DNA from: Nitrososphaerales archaeon
Lineage (GTDB): Archaea; Thermoproteota; Nitrososphaeria; Nitrososphaerales; Gagatemarchaeaceae
NCBI GenBank assembly: GCA_030040055.1
Contig: JASHUK010000164.1
Span: 1-7,309, forward strand
Reading direction: 5' to 3'
DNA length: 7,309 bases
How positions within the stretch are numbered: the first letter of the stretch is position 1; each line of letters starts with the position of its first letter. The translations under genes were made by a program, and so were the position numbers. Below the pieces are notes generated by a model that searched no databases, was not told where the DNA came from, and worked only from the letters and a program-made list of their open reading frames with translations. Below, in pieces: positions 1 through 5,878 of this stretch.

Positions 1-782
1 TCGAGCTGCTCCCAGATCTTGACGAACTCCCTGAGTGAGGTCCCGGGCATGTCGAGGGAGTGGGACATCAGGTTGGTGACCGCCCTCAGCCCCACCGACG
101 CGAGCGAGAGCTTCATCTCCCTCCCCGGCCTCATCACCCTCACCCTGTCGTGGACCGCCGTCCTCTCGCCGTCGGCGGTCAGCCCGACCCCGCCGTACTC
201 GTCGTTGAGGTCGAAGACGATGCTGTAGGCCCCGTGCTCCACCAGCCCCCTCAGGAGCATCTTGGCGAGGTGCGACTTCCCCGACTCCTTCCGCCCCGTG
301 ATCACGGTTATCCTCCCGTCCAGCGCCTCGGCGGGTATGCAGAACTCGGCCCCGGAGTCGACTGTCCCGACCCTGATCGCCCTGCGCCCGAGCGGGGCGA
401 CGGTGGAGAGAAGGTCCCCGACCATCAGCCTGCTGACCCTGGAGTTGGCCCTCGAAGGGGTCCAGTCTATCCTCGGGGTCAGCCTCCCCCCCGCGAGCGT
501 CCCCCTCGCCTTGCAGGCGAGGACCCTCATGTCCCTGATGAGCGTGGATATGGTCGCGATGTCGGTGGGGTCTTCCGTGACCCCCGGGGTGGCGACGGAG
601 AGCACCTCCTCGCGGGCTATCTCCTCCTCCACCCCTTCGACGTCGAGGTACCTTTCGTCGTAGATCTGCAGGACGAGGCTCCTCGACTCCTCGGACGCGA
701 CGAGGTAGTCCCCTATCTTCGCCTGCTCCCGGGAGGACGCTATCACGAGTATGTCGTCCGACTCCTTCTTCAGTATCTTCAG
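1..782 (-). CDS. herA: HerA-like DNA translocase ATPase, N-terminal part (cut by left edge)
   Basis: HerA is a hexameric FtsK/VirB4-like ATPase that works with the nuclease NurA to resect DNA double-strand breaks in archaea. I translated 260 codons on the minus strand running to the window edge. Residues about 10-60 look like a HAS-barrel (DDILVIASS...KIGDYLV). A Walker A motif GRKESGKS lies at residues 163-170 after a beta strand (ITVITG), followed by the helix HLAKMLLRGL and by FDLNDEYGG at 190-198, which matches the DPxGEY-type element of HerA. The Walker B and C-terminal parts are outside the window. It follows nurA with only a 2-base gap between the TAG stop and the proposed start. No ATG, GTG or TTG lies at the expected N-terminus. 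I chose CTG at 782-780 because GGAG lies 7 nt upstream and because the next standard start (GTG, 746-744) would remove the first strand of the barrel. Identity is secure; the start is uncertain. Confidence 0.9.
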   Translation of the reverse strand, partial: MKILKKESDDILVIASSREQAKIGDYLVASEESRSLVLQIYDERYLDVEGVEEEIAREEVLSVATPGVTEDPTDIATISTLIRDMRVLACKARGTLAGGRLTPRIDWTPSRANSRVSRLMVGDLLSTVAPLGRRAIRVGTVDSGAEFCIPAEALDGRITVITGRKESGKSHLAKMLLRGLVEHGAYSIVFDLNDEYGGVGLTADGERTAVHDRVRVMRPGREMKLSLASVGLRAVTNLMSHSLDMPGTSLREFVKIWEQL

Positions 783-784
783 GC

Positions 785-1768
785 CTAGGCTCCCCCCCGG
801 AAGCTCCCGAGCGCTATCGTCCTGAGCCCGACCGTGGGTATCCCCCGCACCCTGAACTGCTTCGTGACGAAGGCCTTCAGAGCCTGGTCGTCCGCCTTCG
901 AGAAGATCGAGAGGTGGTGCGCCACCTTGAGGGACTCCGGGTAGCCCGCCGAGAACGCGTCGTTCCAGAGCACCCGCCCCAGGACTGTTTCCGGGGCCTC
1001 CGAGTCGGACGCCACGTCGAGCCTGAACACGAGCCCGTCGGCGGAGAACTTCGCGAGTAGCGTGACCACGCTCCCCTCCTCCAGCAGGTGATAGGACGGG
1101 GACTTCGCCCTCGTCAGGGAGCTCACCGCCCCTTCAGAGAAGATCAGGGAGCTCGACTTCGAGAAGCCAACGAGGGACTTCCCGCCCGGGACGGCGCGCC
1201 CGATCCTGCTCATCGGGTGCTTCAGCGACCCGTCAGCCATCACCACAAGGTTCTCGTCGCTCGCGAGCAGGGAGCCCACCACGCGGCGCTCCAGCGCGTT
1301 CCTGATCGCCCTCTCGGCGACCACATGGTCGGACAGGAAGAGGCCGAGCTCGGGGGAGGACAGGGGGACGCCGAGCCCCTTCACCCCGTCCTTCGAGACA
1401 TAGGCCAGGACGGGGCCGAGCCTGAAGAACCTCCTGACGGCCCCGCCGAACGAGACCCCGACTGCGGTCCGCGCCGCGTACAGCGACCCCTCCGACGTCT
1501 CTCCGACCAGCACGCACGTCGAGTCGACGGAAGCCACCGGCCTCCCTTCCTTGACGGGAATTATGCACCCAGGGACCATGGCTTCGTCCGTTTCCCCGAC
1601 GTACGGATAGACGTCCTTCCCATACCTGCTGAAGATGAAGTTCCGGCCGGAGAGCTGTCCTTCGGCGTCGTCGGCGAGTTCCTTGAAGCACCTCTTGAGC
1701 TCCTCTGCGAGGGAGTCGAGGGGGCCTGGCTGTTCCGTGGTGGGAAGGCTTAAAATACTGTTGGACAT
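785..1768 (-). CDS. nurA: NurA-domain 5'-3' nuclease
   Basis: NurA is the dimeric nuclease partner of HerA in archaeal end resection. Counted from ATG 1768 (327 aa, a normal length), the acidic first motif is in VASVDST (D82). A likely second acidic residue is E152 in the helix VVAERAIRNALE, the next aspartate is D179 in VVMADGSL, a lysine follows in LVGFSKSSS, and the C-terminal motif is GYPESLKVAHH with H284. This order matches the family's RNase H-like nuclease fold. An in-frame ATG at 1786 would add six residues (MLLVAN), but the TATA-like box at 1798-1804 predicts transcription starting near 1775, downstream of that codon, so ATG 1768 is preferred. The two ATGs belong to an imperfect tandem duplication. 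herA follows almost without a gap, so the two are almost certainly co-transcribed. Any mre11/rad50 genes would lie outside the window. Confidence 0.9.
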   Translation of the reverse strand: MSNSILSLPTTEQPGPLDSLAEELKRCFKELADDAEGQLSGRNFIFSRYGKDVYPYVGETDEAMVPGCIIPVKEGRPVASVDSTCVLVGETSEGSLYAARTAVGVSFGGAVRRFFRLGPVLAYVSKDGVKGLGVPLSSPELGLFLSDHVVAERAIRNALERRVVGSLLASDENLVVMADGSLKHPMSRIGRAVPGGKSLVGFSKSSSLIFSEGAVSSLTRAKSPSYHLLEEGSVVTLLAKFSADGLVFRLDVASDSEAPETVLGRVLWNDAFSAGYPESLKVAHHLSIFSKADDQALKAFVTKQFRVRGIPTVGLRTIALGSFRGGA

Positions 1769-1828
1769 GTTGGCCACCAATAGCATGGCGGGGAAGGTTA
1801 ATAAGAGTTGCGCATGTTGGCCAATAAC
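1738..1828. repeat. imperfect tandem direct repeat spanning the nurA start and promoter
   Basis: Two copies of about 45 bp lie head to tail: about 1738-1783 and about 1786-1828. Shared blocks in the same order on the plus strand are GGGAAGG (1742-1748 and 1791-1797), a TTAA-containing A/T core, GTTG, the 11-mer CATGTTGGCCA (1766-1776 and 1813-1823, 47 nt apart), then AATA. The right copy carries a perfect TTGGCCAA palindrome (1817-1824); the left copy has TTGG-CCA-CCAA. The left copy overlaps the nurA start codon and the right copy sits upstream of the TATA box, so they could be paired operators or a duplicated promoter/start region. Confidence 0.6.
1796..1805 (-). promoter_or_regulatory. TATA-like box for nurA-herA
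   Basis: On the minus strand this reads CTTATTAACC. Its centre is near 1801, so transcription would start near 1775, giving a leader of about 7 nt to ATG 1768. The same A/T-rich element reads GGTTAATAAG on the plus strand and could also serve the divergent gene at 1878, which would then have a leader of about 50 nt. Position and composition support it; there are no expression data. Confidence 0.5.
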
Positions 1829-1877
1829 AACACGCCAGGGGGCCTAGGCGACGGGCGACCCCGCTCCCCCGCCCAGC

Positions 1878-2276
1878 GTGACCGTGAAGCTCAAGCGGGG
1901 CTCCTGGGAGATCGAGATCACCTCCCCGGAAGACCGGGTCCAGCAGGCGGTCGAGAGCGTCCTGGCCGGGATGGCGTCGAAGGAAGCGGCCCTGCCGCCC
2001 CCGGACGAGCCCGACCCCGGGGCGAGGCGGTTCGAGACCTGCAGGGGGCTGCTGCAGACCATGTGGGGGGAGGGCTGGTTCGCCGTCCCGAAGTCGCTCT
2101 CCGAGGTGCACGACGAGATGAGCAGGAGGGGCTACCACTACGACAGGACTGCGGTGGCCCACACGCTGGTCGACCTCGTCCGCGAGGGCACCCTGTTCAG
2201 AGACGGCAGCATGAGGAACTACAGGTACGTCCAGAAGCGGCCCCCCGGCGGACCGGCCGCTGGCGGGCCCCCGTAG
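1878..2276 (+). CDS. small winged-helix protein, uncharacterised (P1)
   Basis: A 132-residue protein with no function I can name. Residues 1-30 look like a beta-hairpin (TVKLKRGSWEIEIT) followed by a helix beginning SPEDRVQQAVES. A proline-rich linker spans about 36-50. Residues 52-120 form a probable winged helix: an initial helix, then LSEVHDEMSRRG, a recognition-like helix YDRTAVAHTLVDLV, and a wing ending in MRNYRYVQK. The C-terminus is rich in G and P. The domain order and the spacing of conserved residues match the protein at 5348-5854, so the two are probably paralogues. The start is GTG 1878 (next GTG 1884). The frame is open only back to TAG at 1845 and no convincing Shine-Dalgarno is visible. 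It is divergent from nurA and lies 44 nt before PPK2. A DNA- or RNA-binding role is inferred from fold only. Confidence 0.75.
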   Translation: MTVKLKRGSWEIEITSPEDRVQQAVESVLAGMASKEAALPPPDEPDPGARRFETCRGLLQTMWGEGWFAVPKSLSEVHDEMSRRGYHYDRTAVAHTLVDLVREGTLFRDGSMRNYRYVQKRPPGGPAAGGPP

Positions 2277-2290
2277 CGGGCTGCGCGGAC

Positions 2291-2298
2291 TTAATATC
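2291..2298 (+). promoter_or_regulatory. TATA box for PPK2
   Basis: TTAATATC lies in the short gap after P1, with its centre about 26 nt upstream of the TTG at 2321. That is the spacing expected for an archaeal leaderless transcript beginning at the start codon, so PPK2 need not depend on read-through from P1. The gap holds no other gene. Confidence 0.6.
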
Positions 2299-2320
2299 AC
2301 GACCGTGCCCCGCGCCTAGG

Positions 2321-3142
2321 TTGGCCGGCCTCCGCGACTTCAGCCGCTACTCGGTCGAGCCCGGCGCGAAGGTGAGGCTCGGGAAGCTCGACCCCTCCGA
2401 CACGTCCGGCTTCAAGGGGGGGAAGAAGGAGGCCGAGGAGGTGCTCGGGACGCTCAGGGGAAAGCTCGAAGGCCTGCAGGAGCTGCTGTACGCCGAGCAC
2501 AGGCACAAGATACTGGTCGTGTTGCAGGGGATGGACACCTCGGGGAAGGACGGCGTGATCAGGAAGGTCTTCGAGGGGGTCAACCCGGAGGGGGTGAGGG
2601 TGGCGCACTTCGGCCCTCCGACCGAGGAGGAGAAGGACCACGACTTCCTCTGGCGGGTGCACCCCCAGGTCCCCGGCTCCGGGGAGGTCGTCATCTTCAA
2701 CAGGAGCCACTACGAGAGCGTCCTGGTCGAGCGAGTCCACGGCCTCGTCCCGAGGGACGTGTGGCAGCACAGGTATGCGGAGATCGTCGACTTCGAGAGG
2801 CTGCTGGTGGAGGAGGGGACGGTGGTCATGAAGTTCTTCCTCCACATCGACAGGGAGGAGCAGAGGGAGCGGCTCGAGGAGCGCCTTGACGACCCGACGA
2901 AGCACTGGAAGTTCAGCGTGAACGACCTCCCCGAGAGGAAGTTCTGGTCAGAGTACATGGGCGCGTACGAGGATGCGATAGGGAAGACGAGCTCCAAGCA
3001 CGCGAAGTGGTACGTGGTCCCCTCCAACCACAAGTGGTTCAGGGACCTGCTGGTCTGCTCCGCCCTCGTCGGGGCGCTGGAAGAGATGGGGATGAGGTAC
3101 CCGCCCCTCCCGAAGGGGGACAAGGGCGTCGTGGTGCCGTAA
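2321..3142 (+). CDS. ppk2: polyphosphate kinase 2 family (polyphosphate:nucleotide phosphotransferase, class III-like)
   Basis: PPK2 enzymes transfer phosphate between polyphosphate and AMP/ADP or other nucleotides in the cytoplasm. The 273-residue protein has the full family layout: an N-terminal extension with many lysines, the Walker A loop GMDTSGKDG (70-78), GVNPEGVRVAHFGPPTEEE (87-105), the Walker B region VVIFNRSHYE (123-132), KFFLHIDREEQRERLEERL (171-189, lid region), DDPTKHWKFSVND (190-202), and WYVVPSNHKWFRDLL (230-244). Length and motif wording most resemble the single-domain class III type that can phosphorylate AMP and ADP; this substrate assignment is inference. The start TTG 2321 is fixed by the TATA box 26 nt upstream. 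The frame stays open farther upstream, but that part overlaps P1 and is not protein-like. The gene ends convergently with the PiT gene, one base between the stop codons. Confidence 0.93.
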   Translation: MAGLRDFSRYSVEPGAKVRLGKLDPSDTSGFKGGKKEAEEVLGTLRGKLEGLQELLYAEHRHKILVVLQGMDTSGKDGVIRKVFEGVNPEGVRVAHFGPPTEEEKDHDFLWRVHPQVPGSGEVVIFNRSHYESVLVERVHGLVPRDVWQHRYAEIVDFERLLVEEGTVVMKFFLHIDREEQRERLEERLDDPTKHWKFSVNDLPERKFWSEYMGAYEDAIGKTSSKHAKWYVVPSNHKWFRDLLVCSALVGALEEMGMRYPPLPKGDKGVVVP

Positions 3143-3143
3143 A

Positions 3144-4076
3144 TCAGGCCACCGCCAGTGCGTAGCCGACGAGGAAGGCCACGGCAGGGACCACCACCCA
3201 GGTCCCTATGGTCTCGTAGGCGAGCCGCGCGTTGATCACAGCAGTCCGCTGGGACACCGCGGCGCCGATCATCCCCCCGAGGACGCACTGGCTGATTGAC
3301 ATCGGGACGGCGAGCTGGGTCCCGACCCAGACCAGCAGGGCGCTGGCCGAGAAGACCGCGAGGACCCCCTGCGGGCTGAGCGACAGCATCTTGTCTCCCA
3401 TGGTCCCGGCCACGTTCCCCTTCCCCAGTGCCACCACCCCGAGCAGGGCCACCCCGGTCATCGCCGCGGAGAGCAGCGCCAGGCCCGCCCCTCCCTCCCC
3501 GGCCGCGGACGTCCCCGTTATGAGGCCGAGGTTGTTGGCTCCGAGGGAGTAGGCGACGAGCAGCGACCCCGCGACCACCCCGAGCCTGTTGAACGTGTCC
3601 GACGCCACGATGCTGAGCCGAGGCACGACCCGCGACATCCCCTTGTGCAGGAGGTAGGCCACCACCCCGGCCAGCACGGGGGCCACGAACCAGAACGAGA
3701 CCACCAGCTCCACCTGGGGGAGCCTCACGGAAGCCCCGACGCCGAGGGCGACGCCGAGGAAGGCGCCCACCATCGCGCTGCTCAGGGACGCGGGGAGCTT
3801 CGCGACGGTCAGCGCCAGCATCAGTGCGGCAGAGAGCACCAGGGTGAGAAGGAGCCCCGAGCTGGGGACGGAGAGTGCCAGGGACCCGTCGAGGCTCTTC
3901 AGCATCTTCGGGCCCTCCGCGAGGACCCCCAGGAGCATCCCGACGACAGTGGCGGCGACCGCCCCCTTCAGCGACAGCACGCCGGACCCCCTCATGTTGC
4001 CTATCAGGAACGAGCTGTTGTTCCAGCCGAAGACGAAGCTCAGGGCCAGCCCGGACACGATGAGGGTGTCAGCCAT
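3144..4076 (-). CDS. PiT-family (PF01384) phosphate/anion permease, divergent signature motifs
   Basis: A 310-residue, strongly hydrophobic membrane protein with the inverted-repeat layout of the PiT inorganic phosphate transporters. The first half carries FGWNNSSFLIGN (16-27) and LPASLSSAMVGAFLG (94-108). The second carries SLGANNLGLITG (177-188) and VPMSISQCVLGGMIG (258-272). About ten hydrophobic segments are present and no signal peptide is needed. In usual PiT proteins the first motif of each half is GxND and the loop is P-x-S-T-T-H. Here both aspartates are asparagines and neither loop has TTH, so the ion coupling or substrate may differ. The ATG at 4076 overlaps the end of the DUF47 gene by 8 nt, which indicates translational coupling. 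The DUF47 partner and the neighbouring PPK2 favour a phosphate role. Confidence 0.85.
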   Translation of the reverse strand: MADTLIVSGLALSFVFGWNNSSFLIGNMRGSGVLSLKGAVAATVVGMLLGVLAEGPKMLKSLDGSLALSVPSSGLLLTLVLSAALMLALTVAKLPASLSSAMVGAFLGVALGVGASVRLPQVELVVSFWFVAPVLAGVVAYLLHKGMSRVVPRLSIVASDTFNRLGVVAGSLLVAYSLGANNLGLITGTSAAGEGGAGLALLSAAMTGVALLGVVALGKGNVAGTMGDKMLSLSPQGVLAVFSASALLVWVGTQLAVPMSISQCVLGGMIGAAVSQRTAVINARLAYETIGTWVVVPAVAFLVGYALAVA

Positions 4077-4743
4077 AGCCCTTCGCCACGAGGATCAGCA
4101 CGACGTCGCTCGCGTCCTGCGCCCTGTCGGCCATCCCGTCCGTGGTGAACAGGAAGTCCCTCATCTGGATCACCGTCACGGGGTCGGGCCTCTCCGCCTG
4201 CGCGAAGAGCGCCCTCGTCACCTCGTCCTTGGAGGCGTCCGCCGCCCGCTCCATCTCCTCGACCTTGGGAATGCGCCCCATCATCTCCTTCCGCCCGAGC
4301 TCGAAGGCCTCCAGCAAGGAGCCCAGCGCCTCCACCGTCCCCACGACGTCCGCGAAGAACTCCGTCGCGCTGTCCGACGCGATTAGGGCCAGCGCGAACC
4401 CGTCCAGCGCCGCGTCCGACCCGATGAACCTGGCCGCCCCCTTCGCGCAGTCCGCGACGTCGTGCAGCCGCCCGAGCAGGTCGAGCATGTCCTCCCTCAC
4501 GCCGCCGAAGAAAGCCCCCTCGGCTATCTCGGTGCTGAGAGACCGCCTGAAGTCGGCCGAGGCCTGCTCCGAGTCGAGCACCTTCTGGACGAGCCCGGCC
4601 ACCGCCGCCTGGTCCCTCGACGAGGAGGCGCGCGTCAGCTTCTGGAAGTCGAGCACGGACTCGTGCACTATCGAGTACTCCTTGAGTATCCCGGCCACGA
4701 TCGCCCTCTCCTTGCTCTCGAACGAGAGCCCCGGGATCTTCAA
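4069..4743 (-). CDS. DUF47/PhoU-like accessory protein of the PiT transporter
   Basis: A 224-residue, almost entirely helical, acidic protein of normal DUF47 length. DUF47 proteins are PhoU-like helical bundles usually encoded next to PiT transporters and thought to modulate them at the cytoplasmic membrane face, probably through bound metals. Visible family features are acidic/histidine helices: EDMLDLLGRLHDVAD at about 84-98, VEEMERAADASKDEV at 161-175, and RDFLFTTDGMADRAQDASD at 195-213. The last two resemble the ExxxD-type metal-binding motifs of PhoU proteins. The start is TTG 4743, with a TATA-like box centred about 30 nt upstream and a purine run (GGGAGGGTGA) in between. It is the first gene of a two-gene operon; its end overlaps the PiT start by 8 nt. 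Confidence 0.85.
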   Translation of the reverse strand: MKIPGLSFESKERAIVAGILKEYSIVHESVLDFQKLTRASSSRDQAAVAGLVQKVLDSEQASADFRRSLSTEIAEGAFFGGVREDMLDLLGRLHDVADCAKGAARFIGSDAALDGFALALIASDSATEFFADVVGTVEALGSLLEAFELGRKEMMGRIPKVEEMERAADASKDEVTRALFAQAERPDPVTVIQMRDFLFTTDGMADRAQDASDVVLILVAKGYG

Positions 4744-4765
4744 TGCGCTTTCACCCTCCCGCTCC

Positions 4766-4778
4766 CATTGATAATTGT
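4766..4778 (-). promoter_or_regulatory. TATA-like box for the DUF47-PiT operon
   Basis: On the minus strand this reads ACAATTATCAATG within the 58-nt gap after the P3 stop codon. Its centre near 4773 predicts a start of transcription near 4747, a few bases before TTG 4743. The element resembles the one before the ArsR-like gene (about 6708-6720): both contain GCTACAA followed by TTATC. Confidence 0.5.
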
Positions 4779-4801
4779 TGTAGCAGAGAAGGGCGGGCCT
4801 T

Positions 4802-5281
4802 CTACCCCTTCGGGAACTTCTTCGCCAGCTGCTCGCCCAGCCTCTGGACCCCGACGGTGGTCACCCTGTACTTGCCTCCCCCCTCGGCCTCGACCCGCTC
4901 CACGTGGGCCATCTTGGCGAGCTCGCTCAGCCGGGAGCTGATGGTCTTCGGGTTCAGCCCTGTCGCCCCCTGGATCTCCGCGACGCCCAGCGCGTCGGAG
5001 GCGGACCTCCCGCTGAGGCTGGCTATGCGGGCCGCCACGAGCTGCAGCAGGATCACGTCCCTGTCGGAGAGCTTCCGGTCCTGCGACCACACCCTCGGGC
5101 CTTCGTCAGTTATCCTGACGTAGTCTCTGAACATCTGGACCAGGTCGTTCAGTGAGTGGTTCACCGCGATAGCCCTGGCCAGGTCCATCCCGGGGACCAC
5201 CTTGGCCACGAACTCGTGGAGCGAGCGCATGACCACTTCGGGAGGGCCGGAGAAGTCGACCTTGCTCCCAGCGTAACTCAC
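4802..5281 (-). CDS. winged-helix protein with N-terminal small alpha/beta domain, uncharacterised (P3)
   Basis: At least 159 residues from GTG 5281. The N-terminus has a beta strand (SKVDFSG) and a helix (PEVVMRSLHEFVAKV), then a helical linker. Residues about 68-155 form a winged helix: LSDRDVILLQLVAARIA, then GVAEIQGATGLNPKTISSRLSELAKM as helix-turn-helix, and a wing with GGGKYRVTTVG. It looks like a transcription regulator, but target and ligand are unknown. The frame is open upstream to TAA at 5350-5348. The upstream codons encode RELSVSVS, which would complete a beta-hairpin like those in P1 and P2, so translation may begin earlier, at a non-ATG codon. It lies 66 nt after P2 on the same strand, probably the same transcript plus a possible internal promoter. 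Confidence 0.8.
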   Translation of the reverse strand: MSYAGSKVDFSGPPEVVMRSLHEFVAKVVPGMDLARAIAVNHSLNDLVQMFRDYVRITDEGPRVWSQDRKLSDRDVILLQLVAARIASLSGRSASDALGVAEIQGATGLNPKTISSRLSELAKMAHVERVEAEGGGKYRVTTVGVQRLGEQLAKKFPKG

Positions 5282-5346
5282 CGAGACCGACAGCTCCCTG
5301 TCCGCGGACGCGCCCTGCTCCCTCAGGGCGGGGACCGCCAGGGCGG

Positions 5347-5354
5347 ATTAATTA
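5347..5354 (-). promoter_or_regulatory. possible internal TATA box overlapping the P2 stop, before P3
   Basis: The minus strand reads TAATTAAT, and the TAA stop of P2 is part of it. Transcription from here would start near 5325, about 44 nt before GTG 5281. A GGGAG lies about 12 nt before that GTG, rather far for a Shine-Dalgarno. The element could be only the A/T-rich end of P2. Confidence 0.35.
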
Positions 5355-5854
5355 GCTTGGCTGGGCTCTGCCACGGCGTCGAGGGTCTCCTCGTGCGGTT
5401 CCTCCGGCGCCAGGGGCGCCATGCTCGGGGCCGTGTAGACGAACTCGCCGTTCTCGCCCTTGAAGCGCCTTATCTTCGTCGTCTTGGCCAGTCGAAGAAG
5501 CGCGACCGCGACCGACTGCTTCGGGTAGTTGAGGCCGTAGGACCGGAGCGCCTCCCTCACGTCTGACAGCTTCCTGCTCTCCCTCCCCCACGGGTCGGAG
5601 AAGAACTTCCCTATCACGTCGGAGAGCGAGTCCCCCTTCTCGACCCTGACCGACGGCAGCGGGGCGCGGCGACGGGCGGGGCTCGCGGATTCGTCCTTTG
5701 TGGCGGGCTGCGCGCCCTCCTCCGGGCTCTCACGCTCTTTTCCCGGGAGCTTGGCAGCGAGGACGGGGACCAGCTCTATCGCCTCTTTCAGCCTGTCGGG
5801 CTCGGCTTCGACCTCTGCCTCGGCGGAGCCCAGCTTGACCCTTATCCTCGCCAA
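5348..5854 (-). CDS. winged-helix protein paralogous to P1, uncharacterised (P2)
   Basis: A 168-residue protein without a nameable function. Residues 1-35 form a hairpin (ARIRVKLGSAEAEVEAE) and a helix (PDRLKEAIELVPVLAAKL). Residues 38-70 are a charged, low-complexity linker rich in E, S, P and R. Residues 74-142 are a probable winged helix with LSDVREALRSYG, a recognition-like helix YPKQSVAVALLRLAK, and a wing NGEFVYT. The last 25 residues are acidic and disordered-looking. The winged helix matches P1 residue for residue in spacing. Start choice: GTG 5875 is also in frame, but the TATA box at 5880-5886 predicts transcription starting near 5857, which would leave GTG 5875 outside the mRNA, so TTG 5854 is preferred. 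It precedes P3 and follows the membrane protein gene on the same strand. Confidence 0.75.
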   Translation of the reverse strand: MARIRVKLGSAEAEVEAEPDRLKEAIELVPVLAAKLPGKERESPEEGAQPATKDESASPARRRAPLPSVRVEKGDSLSDVIGKFFSDPWGRESRKLSDVREALRSYGLNYPKQSVAVALLRLAKTTKIRRFKGENGEFVYTAPSMAPLAPEEPHEETLDAVAEPSQAN

Positions 5855-5878
5855 TGGACCGACCGACGCCGCCACCGC

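Noticed and set aside
60..788. 242-codon plus-strand open frame opposite herA
   Set aside because: The opposite strand encodes a clear HerA with Walker A; the plus-strand product is P/R/D-rich with no domain.
1785..1847. Small plus-strand ORF of 20 codons (MAGKVNKSCACW...) after the TTAAAATA element, possibly a leader peptide of P1
   Set aside because: It lies in the duplicated promoter region, has no ribosome-binding site, and no independent support; chance is more likely.
1233..2300. 355-codon open frame on the minus strand
   Set aside because: It runs across the P1 gene, the nurA promoter and part of nurA in the wrong frame, and its composition (R, G, P, A) is that of a shadow frame.
1808..2320. 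Long N-terminal extension of the PPK2 frame, open from 1808
   Set aside because: It overlaps P1 completely, encodes repetitive R/G/P-rich sequence typical of an off-frame reading of GC-rich DNA, and PPK2 has its own TATA box and normal length from TTG 2321.
784..2320. CCTAGG at 784-789, 1843-1848 and 2315-2320, each at a gene boundary (a fourth at 6801-6806)
   Set aside because: The number is about what this base composition predicts; boundary location likely reflects avoidance of TAG/CTA in coding frames.
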